Source: Lateolabrax maculatus (taxonomy: Eukaryota; Chordata; Actinopteri; Acropomatiformes; Lateolabracidae). From it: a stretch of DNA of 64,000 bases. Positions 39,606-51,342 of the stretch are shown here, in pieces. Below the pieces are notes generated by a model. It was not told the origin of the DNA. It searched no databases and was given only the letters and a program-made list of their open reading frames with translations. Position numbers and translations under genes: made by a program. Within the stretch, counting starts at the first letter, position 1. The number at the start of each line of letters is the position of its first letter. Location: assembly GCA_031216445.1 (NCBI GenBank), contig CM062210.1, forward strand, positions 5,204,501-5,268,500, in the 5' to 3' direction.

Positions 39606-40654
39606 TGAGGAGTGAAAATTGTGGTACTGGGAGCAGTTTGAGTAGAAATTTTAGAGTTGAGTTTCAATCTCCTCCCCACTCTACCAGTTAGGTCCCCCAC
39701 TCTAGCTTTGAACGTTCCACCACACTCATGTAAAAATGTCAGAAGGGCTGAAATTTTCATGATTTTTAACTTACAATAGTTGTAATAACAAATATCTGTA
39801 CTGTCAAAACTCCTCAGAATAACTGAATAGCCAAATCATTTCTTGATTGAGAGAAGGAATTTGGGATTTAGATTCTGTTGTTGTGATAAACATGGACATA
39901 ATAGATTCTGTATCTGTTTTTATTTTATGTCCATGTCCACAGGATGTGATAAAAAGGTGGGTCAAACAGCAAAAGGCTCCGTAATCATACATTTATGGGA
40001 CATGCCACACTACTGTGTGACATGCTTTGTTCCATCATCATAAAGGTGATAATCAATCAGAATCAATGAGCCAGCAGTGATAACAGCTGACCGTGACCTG
40101 TGAAATATGCGATAAGATAAAACAGGCTGATAAAAGTAAGTTGACGTTAGTATTATGCAGACCGAACACTGCGACAGACTTAAAAAATTACAGATGAGCT
40201 TTAAAAATGTTAATTTATTGAAAATTTATAAAAGATAATGTACTCAATTCACATACATTTTTTCACATTAAAAAATGATAACTTATCAACAATAATTGTA
40301 ATACTGACTGTTTTCATCAGAATGAGTAAAACTGATACAAAACGTCCATTACAAATTGGGCATGTCTCAATAAATAAAATAAAATGATGTGTGGTTATTA
40401 CAGTGTAAAACAATGTAAAACTATAATACCAAAATTAACCAAAGCAATAACCAGAGCCAAATATTTACACAAAAAAAAAAGACAAAAAATAGGAAATAAT
40501 ACAGTATGAATATGTGGTGTTAACACAAGAAGGCTGTTGTATTGCAGTGGGCATCATAAGCCTTCTTTTGAATCCAGTGACACATTTTCAATAGTCCAGT
40601 ATTATGGTGTTCTAATAACTGATGTTTACATTTCTGTATCTGCATTTGTCATTT
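39606..40654 (-). other. 3' flank and 3'UTR of PKS copy B
   Basis: Copy B ends at 40655, and on the minus strand a poly(A) signal (AATAAA) lies at 40214-40219. The stretch 39640-39780 resembles repeat sequence. The remainder is AT-rich and unassigned. Confidence 0.4.
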
Positions 40655-43600
40655 TTACAATCTGGTAGAAAGATCACCTACGTCTCGTGCTGGAAGAGAC
40701 TCTCTGTCATCACTGACATTTTTGCCTTCACCTTCTTCACTCAGTATAGCTACTACTGTTGATAGCGTGGCATTGGGATCCAAGAGTTTCACCAAAGGCA
40801 CATTCACACCTCTCTCCTGAAAGATGAGATTCTGCAGAGTCATGGCCTGCATGGAGTCGATGCCTAAAGATAAAAGAGGTGATTCATCTTTCAGCTCACT
40901 TTTATCCATGCCGATGGTCTCACAAAGCAGAGAGACAACATACTCTCTCGGTGAGACGGATTCAGTTTGTTTAGTTTGAGAATCTGTCTCTTTGGCTTTT
41001 TGGAAAGCCTCCTCTACCAATGCGGAGAGGCGCATGGTCAAGGCCACATTTTGAGAGAGGATGTTGTACCTGATGTTTCTGAAGTGAAACCTACAAACAG
41101 CCTGCTGGGGTCGATTGAGAACAAGGCATTGCTCCAGACTTTTATGAATCTCAGCCACATCCAACACCATCATCCCCTTTGCCTCCAGAAACCGCTGGAA
41201 ATGTTCCTTGTTCAAGAGGAGACCGAGATTTAGAGCTCCCCAGTTGATAGACTGTCCAGGCAGCCCGAGTTTGCGCCGGTACTGGCAGAACATGTCGAGG
41301 AATGTGTTGGCTGCTGCATAGTTTGTTTGTGATGCGTTTCCCAGAAACGCTGAGATGGAGGAGTAACACACAAAGTAATCCAGCCGACAGTGCTGTGTTG
41401 CATGGTGCAAATTCAATGCACCATTTACTTTGGGTTTGAGAACTTTCTCATAAAGAGATCTGTCAAGGGTCTCAATCAGCCCATCATGCAAGACAACTGC
41501 ACTGTGAAACACTCCTCTGATTGGACAACCAGGGAATTTCTGGCCGATGCCACTGATAACCTTGTGCACATACTCAGACTCAGATATGTCACACTCCATG
41601 GTAGTGATGCGGTTTCCACACTGTTTCTCCACATTGTGTATCTCTTGTTGCACATCTGGTGTGGGCTTGCTCCTGGACAGTATGACGATGTATTCACCCC
41701 CTCTTTGCGAGATGAACTTCACAGTTTCAAAGCCCAGACCAGACAGTCCACCTGCCACTATGTACACTGCTCTCTTTCGGAAAAGCTGTTTTTTTGTTGG
41801 CAGTATTGGAATGTCAGACAGCGAACTGTTGACATCTTTTTCCAGAGCCACAACAGCCAGCCTCTTTGAGTTGAAGTATGATTGTGGTTTCTCTAAATTA
41901 AGGCTCTGGATACTTTCAGATTTCCCACTCTGAAAGGTAAAGCTTTCAAGAGCAAATTTTCTGCTCAATGTCAAGGACTTCAGCCAGTGATAAATGTGTG
42001 GCCTTTGTGCACTCAAGGATCCCTTTTGCAAAATGGCTGGCATCTGAATTGTCTGCACATGAACACTTTCCCTTACACTTTGGAACACATCTTGAGCAAG
42101 TGAACACTGCATCTGAGATTCACAGATGAAGACAACATGTTGAACGTCTGGAAAGTTACAAATTTTAGCAATCAGAGATTCATCAAATGGAGGCAGGACG
42201 ACAAATACATCTATTTGACTCACATCTACAAATGATCCGTTGCACTGTGAACCAACAATCACATTCCAGCCTGACTTGTAAGAAGTGAGTGCCAAGACTT
42301 TCATCAGAACAGAATCAGGCACAGAGGATATGATTCCTAGATTATGTTTGGCTCTGGGCAAGGCTCGATGCAGGATCTCCCATGCTAGCACAAAGTAGGA
42401 AACACAGGGCGTTTTTTTAAGGAACGGGAAGCGCTTGGTGCTGTAGCACACATCCTCTGGAACTCTGACCTTGCTGGCTGCCACCACAGGATAACAGGAA
42501 GCAACGTGGTCTCCCACTTTTAATTTCCTGACATATTTTCCAACTGCTGTGATAGTACCGCTGAAATCAAGAGCCAGTAGCTTGTGTTTCTGTGATGAAT
42601 GTTTGTTCCAGTACAGTGTTTGTCCAAATTTCAGATGTGAAGCACTAACAGGGAAGTAATCAGATGAATGAACACATATCTTAGTGGGCCGAATTTCAAC
42701 TGATCTATCACTGATTGGCTGGGCCTCCTCCTCAAAGTGAATGGCGCTCAGTTGAGTCATCTTATGTGTGTCAGCTGTCTGAAGGATGCAGGGCTCAGAC
42801 ATTATAGAGGTAAACCTCCTCTCTGAACTGTCAATGATTTCAGGTGGAGTGCGGACAATGGACGGTTTCAGAATCAGCCCATCTTTTACCACCAACTCTG
42901 GGAACTCGCTGCAAGGACACGATTTTAGGACCTCTGATAGAGCTGCAATGTCCTCAGCAGAGATCGTGCTTATATCAATCAGCTGAAATAAAAGATCTGG
43001 TATCTCTGCAGCAAATGATCTTGTCATGCCAGCGAGAGCAAAACCAGGACTTACATGGTCTACTGTGATGTCAGAGGAACAGAAGGTGACTGCTCTGATG
43101 GAGTTTGGGAAGCGAATTCGCTTTAGCTCAAGGACTATTTGGCGGAACATCTCACAGCAGCTCGCCAAATTCTGCAGGACAACATTGGCTGCCAGTGAAG
43201 TGAGGTTTTCTTTGCCCCACAAAAATAACACCTCATCAAAGTTTTTCTCAATATCCGTTATATTGAGATTTGCCAAGAGAGAGGGAAACCCATGGCTCAA
43301 GATATCTTTTGCATGTGTGAAGGAAACGTATCTAGACCCAGAGTCCAAATATTGTTGAAGGCCTTTAGAGATCCCTATACTGTCAGAGAAGACCAAGGCC
43401 TTAGGAGGAGATGCAGATGTGATGCCTTTAGGGATAACATTAAAGGCATTATGGTAGAAATACTCCTCAACCACATGAGAGCGACTGCCAATGTACTTGA
43501 TTATGACTTGCTTAACCTCAACCAACACTCTTCCTTCTTTATCTGCAAAGCAGCCACAGACCTCAAAGTGATCAGTGCCCACATCCACTGCTCTCAGATA

Positions 43601-46600
43601 CACAATCATCTCATCTTGCAAGGGTTCAACCACTGTCAAACTTCCTATTTGGGCAGGAAATCCTGGTCTACCAGCAAAAATGTGCTCTACTGTAACTGGG
43701 AGAAGCTGCATCAGAAAATCCAGCATAACAGGATGAATGCTGTAGTCATGCAATTGAGACTGCAGTTCTTCTGGAACTGTGACAACTGCAAAAGCCTCCT
43801 TAAGGTCTTCTCCATAGTGCACATCCCCCTTATTCTGGAAGACGTCTCCATACTGAAAGCCTCCTTGAGAGAGATACCCATAGAACTCTTGAGAGCTCAC
43901 TACAGATTTGCATCTTTTGTAGATGGAGCTTAGTGAAATGCACTGCTCCTCAATCAGCCTCTCTTTCTTTGAAACCACTGTGCCTGATGCATACATTGCA
44001 GATGGGGAGAGCACCATGAACCTAGTTCCTTTTTCTATTTGTTCTAGTTGCACCTTCATTTCAGGTGAATTCTGGGTTAAAACAAATGGACTGTGAAAAT
44101 TGACACTGAGCTGCAGTGAACTGAGTGGTACTTTTGGTTTGGCACTGGCCATGAATGCTGCTAAACCCAACTCAGCATAGAAGGCACCAGGGATGATGGG
44201 TATATCGTTGTGCTTGTGCTGTTTCAGGTAGAAGGAATAATCTGACTTCAGGTCACAGCTGAAAATGTTGCTTTCACTTGCTGTCTGACAGAGCACAGGA
44301 TGAATACTTCCTGTGTTTTTCTGTGCTGCGCCAATAATAACATCTCTGTCCGAGCAGTCAAACTGGTATTTCGGAATAGGCAGTGGCGTTGTCTCATATC
44401 CTCTGTAGAAGGTGTTCCAATTTACATGGACACCCAGTTCGAACAGCTTAGAAACAACGGACATTATTGTTTCATGATCTTTCTCTGGCAGCACCGATGC
44501 CAGGACAGCTGTGTCATTACCCAGAGATTCCATGATGTTTCTCTGTAGTGCCCTTCTTGGCCCTATCTCCACAAAAACGGTATTCTTTTTTCCTTTAGTT
44601 GCTGACCTCACCGCCTTCTCAAAAGCTACTGGCTCACGAATGTTTCTAGCCCAGTATTCCCCTGTACAGAAATCACCCTGCTGGACTTCGTTGCCTGTCA
44701 CTGTCGAGAACAACTCTGTATCCAGATCATTCACCTGTAAGGAACCAATTGCCTCCTTGATTTCTGGCAGAATTGGGTCCATCATGTGGCTGTGGTAAGC
44801 AGCAGGAACATCCAGTACACGAAGGAACAGATTCTGACTGTTGGCTGAGGTGCTTAGCTCCTTATGAAGGCTCTCAATTGCATCTGCATCACCTGAGAGG
44901 GTGCAGGACTGTTGGCTGTTGAAAGCCGCAAGGGAAATTCTACCAGAGTAACAAGGGAGAAGAGCAGTTACCTCTGATACAGCCATGTTGCTGATCACAA
45001 GCATCTTCCCCCCAGTGACTTTGCTCTGCAGAGTGCTGCGGAAATAGATGACCTTTACTGCATCCTCAAGAGACAAGAGGCCAGAACAGTGAGCGACTGC
45101 AACCTCGCCAATGGAGTGTCCAAGTATTGCATCGGGCTTGACACCCCAATGTCTGAGTAGGGTGGTAATGCCAACTTGGATAGAAAAGAGGAGTGGTTGG
45201 ACAACATGTGGGTTTTTGAAGTCGCTACCCTCAAACTCACTCTCAAGTGTGTCCAAGATGTTCAGCGTACTCAGTCTTTGGAAAAGTTGTGCAATCTCTT
45301 TGATCTTATCCCTGAACACAGGCTCGTGTTTTAACAGCTGTTTGCACATGCCATGGTAAGTGACGCCATTTCCACAAAAGACAAACACTAACCTTGGATC
45401 TGAGGAAGACGGGCTAATATTTTTGCCCACAGTGGCACTCAACTTCTCTTTAAGATCTACTACAGATGAAACCACAATTGCCTTTCTGTATTTATGTTTT
45501 AGATGGCTTCTCCTGCAAGCTGATGTGTACAACAGAGAATCTAGATCAACTTTGCTATCTGCTTCTAGCTGTTTAATGGTGTCTTCCATCATTAGAGTGA
45601 GAGATTTTAGAGAATTTGCCGACATGACAAAATACTTTGCCTGTGTCCCATTATTCTTTTGCTCAATGCGTGACTGTTTGTGCTGTTTGACAATAGCGTG
45701 TGCATTTGTACCCCCAAAGCCAAAGTTGTTCACTCCTGCAACTCTTGCACCGGAGGCTTCCCACACTTCTGCTTCCTTAGGAACTTTAATGTTCAGGGCT
45801 TTGGCATCTACACTGGCAGTCTCTTCAGAGTAGAAAACTGAGGGAACAATGGTCTCATGCTTCATCATCAGGAGAACCTTAATGAGTCCGGCCACTCCAG
45901 CTGCAGATTCTGTATGTCCAATGTTGCTCTTCACAGAGCCAATCCGCAGTGTCTCTGAACCAGGAGGTTTGGCTTTAGCGATGACGTTTGATATGCTTCC
46001 TGCCTCTGTTGGGTCTCCAACTGGGGTTCCAGTCCCATGTGCCTCGATGTACTGGACATTTGCAAGGTCAGACTCTGAGTAGATTCTGCGCAGGAGTTCC
46101 TCTTGTTGTGTCATGGAGGGTTTGGTGATTGGAGTGACTGAGTGTCCATCTTGGTTGACCGCTGTTTTGCTGATGATACCCCAGACATGGTCATGGTCTT
46201 GTATAGCCTGTAAAGCATCAACAAAACTAAAATGAAACAAATGAGAGTATAAAGGTTTCAACATTGTAAAGGGTTTTGTAATGTGTAACTGAATATTATG
46301 ATATTTAGTCCCTGTCCAATTTATATAAAAAGAATGTTTTGGACTTGTAAAGCATTGCTGGAAAGAAACAGGACTAACGGGAACAAGGAAGTTGCTGACT
46401 AATATAACATTTATGGGTACCATTCAGACTGTTTATTGTTTGAATAAGCAAATTGCTTAGTTTAAGCAAGTCAATCAGTTATTAACTGATAATATGTCTA
46501 TCTGATATGGTCAGATGTTAATAAAATTGAAAAAAGGATTATTACTCTGAATATTCTGACCTTTTTCAGCGGCTTCAAGAGAACTACACCGCAGCCCTCC

Positions 46601-48658
46601 CCTCTACCATAACCGTCTGCTCTGTTGGAGAAAGGTTTGCTGGTCCCTTCAGGTGAGATCATCTTGGCCTTGCTGAGAGCAACGAACACTCTTGGCTCTA
46701 TGATGCAGTTGACTCCTCCACAAACAGCCATGTCACAGTCGCCTGATAAATTACAACACATTTCATAATGTCACACACTAATGTCTGAATGCCCTTTTAA
46801 ACATCCATCCTTGTAATTAAAACCACAATACTGGGGCATTACTTTATTAGACACACTGTACAGACCTTGTTTAATGGCTTGACAGGCAAGATGAAGAGCC
46901 ACGAGAGATGATGAGCAGGCACAGTCTAGGGACAGTGAGGGCCCAGTGAAGTTGAAGATGTATGAGACTCTGTTTGCTGCAATACTCATGGCAAGCCCTG
47001 TACCAGTCCAGTGGTTGATCACGCTCGGGTGCACGTGTGCAGCATTTGTCTCATAATCTCTGTTCATTAGGCCTATAAAAAAAAAAATAGAGCGTTACAT
47101 AATTCAAGGAACAGTAGTAAAAAAATGAAATGGAAATTTAAATTGGAAGAAAGAATTTGATCCTGCATTTTAGTCAACACAGTGCTGTCACTCCTAATAT
47201 TATACAAAAATCTGAAGAGGCAGTCACCGGCAACACATTTTTACTGACTTACCAAAAAATACTCCTGTCCTTGTCCCACTGGCCTTCTCCATAGGTATTC
47301 CAGCATTCTCTAAAGCCCTGTAGACACACTGAAGGAGCTGTTTTTGCTGAGGGTCCATTTGTTCCACTTCACTGTCACTGATGCCGAAGAACTTGTGGTC
47401 AAATTGATTGAACCTGAAAACATTCAAAACCATTAGATCCAATTTAGTGACTGAGAAATATTTTATAATTCAATACTGTAATTGCCTAAATTGAAATTAT
47501 TTAACCAGGTGATGACTGCAGTTTTAAACGAGAAAAACGCAAGTGCTCTGCACAGCACCGTGATTTGGTAAATGCTGATTAAGCATAGTCAATCACACCA
47601 CTTGGTATATTTAAGTAAATACCAAAGTTTTAAGTTGGTAAAGAGTTTTTTGATGTGAGGAAACTCCTTCTTAATTTTGATAATCTAAAATCACTTTTAT
47701 CACAAGTTACACAGTTTTTTATATTTTTCCATATTTATCATTGTCTTTTTTTTTTTTACTTAATTAGTGATCATGTGTTAGTTTTAAAGACATTCATTTA
47801 CCCATTACAAAAAATGAATAGGAAGGGGCCCAAGCTAAAAAAAAAAAAAAAAAAAAAGAAAGAATAATATAGAAACATAAGATGTAGAACAAACAACTTT
47901 AAAAGATCATTTCATCAATAGGGACAGTGTATATAACAATCTGTATAACACATATCTGAATAGGTTATATAATGAGGTTTAAAGACCATACCCGTCAAGG
48001 AGGGCAGCCTTGGCTGTGCGGGATTTACCCGCTTTGTTGTCATCAGGGTCATACCAGCTGGCCAAGTCAAATCTCTCGTTGGGAATTGGCACAGAACAGT
48101 TTCTCCCATCCACCAAAACCTTCCAGAAATTGTCAAGCCCTTCTCCTGTTTGGAAAGATATACTTTATATAGTATTTAAAGGCTCAATTGTGGTACAATA
48201 AATTGTAGTAGGAAGATAAGGAGGAAAAAGGCTCATTGTTCGTATTAAGCATTTGTGAAATTGCATGATTCCCCTGATTTGACTGAACACAAAGTTATAG
48301 TGAAAGGGGTAGAAATCGTTTAGTGAAATGAAATACATTATTTGGCCACAGTAACTTCATTTGAACTAAATCAAATTATGACACAACATCGTTTTTAGAA
48401 TTACCAGGAATTACTTTTACCAACCGTGATGGTTGTTAAGAGGTCGTATGTCTCAGGATTGAAGTTTGTCTTACATTTTCTATTACTATTCTTCATTTAT
48501 CTTAATGCACAGTGTGAGAAATCTGGGAATTTCCTTAATAAAATATTAAGAAACACAAAAAAACGAACCAAAATCAAGTTCCCAAATCCAAATGGCTTAC
48601 CCCCTGGAAAATTGCATCCAATGCCTACCACGGCAATACCGTCTTCAGCTTCATCCAT
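40655..48658 (-). CDS. Type I polyketide synthase, animal FAS-like (copy B)
   Basis: Inverted paralogue of copy A with the same domain order and exon layout. Exons in transcript order: 48658-48601, 48145-47992, 47413-47253, 47072-46866, 46742-46561, 46207-40655; joined length 2,104 aa. KS: Cys177 in LDCACSSS, with EAHGTGT and NIGHTE. AT: Ser619 in GHSIGE, again with YHSH. DH: His918 starts HKHNDIPIIP, so the usual Gly is Asp; HPVMLDFLMQ is kept. The pseudo-KR (GMTRSFAAEIPD) and the ER-like region (LDFSGTITAVG) follow; as in copy A, the nucleotide loop is lost. KR: AGGLSGLG and TNYAAAN. ACP: Ser2039 in LGIDSM. No release domain is seen. A good acceptor (CCTCAG) at 48674-48675 suggests an upstream 5'UTR exon. 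The long intact frame argues for function. Product unknown, and it may differ from that of copy A. Confidence 0.92.
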
Positions 48659-50559
48659 TCTGACTGAACATCACTGAGGAAGAAAAATCAAAAATCTTTA
48701 TTGCACCATCATCTCAACATCACTCTTTCCTCCAGGCAACATCACGTCCAGAAACAAGTGGGTTTAGCATTCTTTAAAACTGTGTAATTAGTCCAGTTTT
48801 GTCATGCACCAGTACATCCTTACATCCATGCCCTTTGCCTTTTCCCTCAGTGATGGTATCACTGCCGGACTTGCGGTTGATTCTTAAAGGCAGCTTCTTT
48901 TCTTTATTAAACATTAATGATGATTGTATACGTGGCCATGGAGATGAAGGACTTCAGTGCACACATTTATGGCACCTTGCAAATGATTAGACCAAGTTTA
49001 ATGGATCAATATATAATCAAACAATGGGGTGACTCTAGGTCTGGTTTCATTGACTGACAATCAACCAGTCAATTTTAAAATTAAACCTTAGCACATTTTA
49101 AGTATAAAGTCAACAATGTTATCATTACTCCAGTGCAATATAATGCATGCAACACATATTAAAATGTTAAATATGAGTGTGGCCTTAATTTACCTTCCAT
49201 AGAATGATGTTTTGATTAGATAAAATCAAGTCCAAGGTTAATGTTGAAAGATGCACTCAGGAAACTCTCGACAAAGCAGCAAAACAACCTCTTCAGATGT
49301 CTTTACAAGATCCAGTGCAAAGATGGCCATGAATAACAATGTATGCAAAGTTACCTTTGCACACATTATGCAACACGTAATTACTCCAAATATCATAGGG
49401 ACAAACAAAGACTCCTTATTAAGATGTTTTTCACGAACGCTGCATGATAAAAAAATTTGGAATCTACTGAAAGGTGATGTGTTTGCTCTTATTTCTACTG
49501 TAGCATTTCAGTTTTCTTTAACCATTTAAGTAAAATGAGTGATTTCACTAAAATCAATCAAAAAAGGCTCACATTCTTTGACATGGACACTAAAAGAGGA
49601 TGCAGAATCAAAAAAACACTTTATCTTTGTTTTATTGCCTTTAATAATGCTCTGGAGTCACACGGAAATTATATGATGGTATTAAAGTTGTAAACTGTGG
49701 TTGTCTTTATTACTTGTTGTCAAAAAAGTGATAAAGCCCAGAGGTAAGATGAGGGTGAAAGTGTTTGATCAGAAAGAAACTGGACTTTTTCTGGCAGTTA
49801 CTTTAACAGAAGCTTTAAACATATTCTCTCAGGAAAGGCAGCTACTGCAGAAATTTACGTAACAACTGTAACAAATGACTGATTAGTTTCTTCAATGTTT
49901 ATTTTTAGGCACAGAAATAATTCTTAGAAGGATAATCAATCATTTTAGTTTTAAGTTCTACATTTCTTATAAAACGTAATTCTATGATACAGTTCTTTTA
50001 TCTCCTCAGAGACTCTTGAGTGATGGTATTACCCCCCTTTAAAAATACACATTTTCATAGTAAAGATGAGCAACTCAGCTAATGACAAAGAGAGAGATAC
50101 AGCAATAAATCACAATGAAAAGTCCTGAAATTATAATACCGGTCTGTCATGTTGTGGTGCTGTCCGTGCGGCCGAAAATGTGTTTTCTTTGTATCCAATT
50201 AATGGAAATATCAAGCATGTACAAGCAGGGACAAAAACAAAAGGATGGAGTGTAACACTGGGTTTAATGTTAGAAAATACAGGTACAGAAAAACATATGA
50301 AACACGTAGTCTGACTCATTAGACTCATTAATTACTGCAAAGCTATTGTAAAAATGTATAGACACTTGTAAACATTTTGTGGTCCACTTCGTCAAACTTT
50401 ACACACATAATATACTTAGTATTTTCTTAATTAGACATTGAGATTAGATATATTTTTAATCATATTAAGATTTTGTTTATTTCTTGCCAGGCAGCGTAAG
50501 TGTTTTAACATAAATTGCATCGATTAGTAAAGAAACGCCACAGACTGTTAGCTGAGGTG
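48659..50559 (-). promoter_or_regulatory. Upstream region of PKS copy B (promoter not pinpointed)
   Basis: This 1.9-kb stretch lies between the copy B start and the 3' end of the rdh12l-like gene. An acceptor at 48674-48675 implies a non-coding upstream exon on the minus strand within or beyond this stretch. I see no TATA box as clear as that of copy A, and no other gene. Confidence 0.35.
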
Positions 50560-50565
50560 TTTATT
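50560..50565 (-). other. Poly(A) signal of rdh12l-like gene
   Basis: AATAAA on the minus strand, only 17 bases after the stop codon, implies a very short 3'UTR. Another candidate lies near 50476. Confidence 0.5.
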
Positions 50566-50581
50566 CAAAAAGCAGGTTGCC

Positions 50582-51288
50582 TCATTCCCACGTGATCGAC
50601 AGCATCTGACAGCTCAACTCCCACAACTTCTGAGCCAATTCGTCATCTTTACCGGCCTCTGAGCATTTGGCGGGAGCACAGTCGCTGTGAGCGAAGACAT
50701 ATTAGATGAGCAACTTAACATTTAGATAAATCATCTCATTCATTTTGACTGGGAAGTGATTATTTAATGTAATCAGTTCAGCAAATGATAACTGAATACT
50801 ACTAAAAGCCAACTATTGTATCCTGTAAAAGTTTGTTACTTGCAGGTTAACATTTACAGAAGCTGCTTTTTGCTTTTGTGTAAGCTAACAAACAAGCGAA
50901 CAAAGCCACACAGCAGCTATTTCGGTGCCTGTAACAGGCAACTCTAATTAGACAGTTAATATTTATGTAAGAAACATTTTTTTACAAGTCTCCCTCTCTC
51001 TGCAATATTAGACCAGTGGTTCCCAACCTGGGGTCTGGATCCCACCAAGGGTTGCAAGATGATTAACAGGATTAAAATATATTTTTCATTTCTAAACATT
51101 ATTCAAAAACATGAACCTGAAAGGTAAAATGTCTCTGTGGCCAACTCATAAACTGTGATAAGAGGCTGTAAAAAGTTATTTTCAGGTTTCTATTGTTCCA
51201 CTACAATTGCCTGTTATCTTCTTGACCTCAACAATGGCATCAGATGTTGTTTATAAGAAATGTATGATCAGCTGCAATGTAATATGTA

Positions 51289-51342
<54 letters not shown>

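Noticed and set aside
41390..43933. Plus-strand open frames across PKS copy B
   Set aside because: They are antisense shadows of the 5.5-kb coding exon without start context or homology.
27649..48658. Recent bacterial or fungal origin of the PKS genes by transfer
   Set aside because: Both genes have spliceosomal introns, vertebrate-like codon use and the architecture of animal FAS-like PKSs already known in fish, birds and echinoderms.
40655..48658. Copy B as a pseudogene
   Set aside because: All six exons join in phase with no stop over 2,104 codons, and the main catalytic residues are kept.
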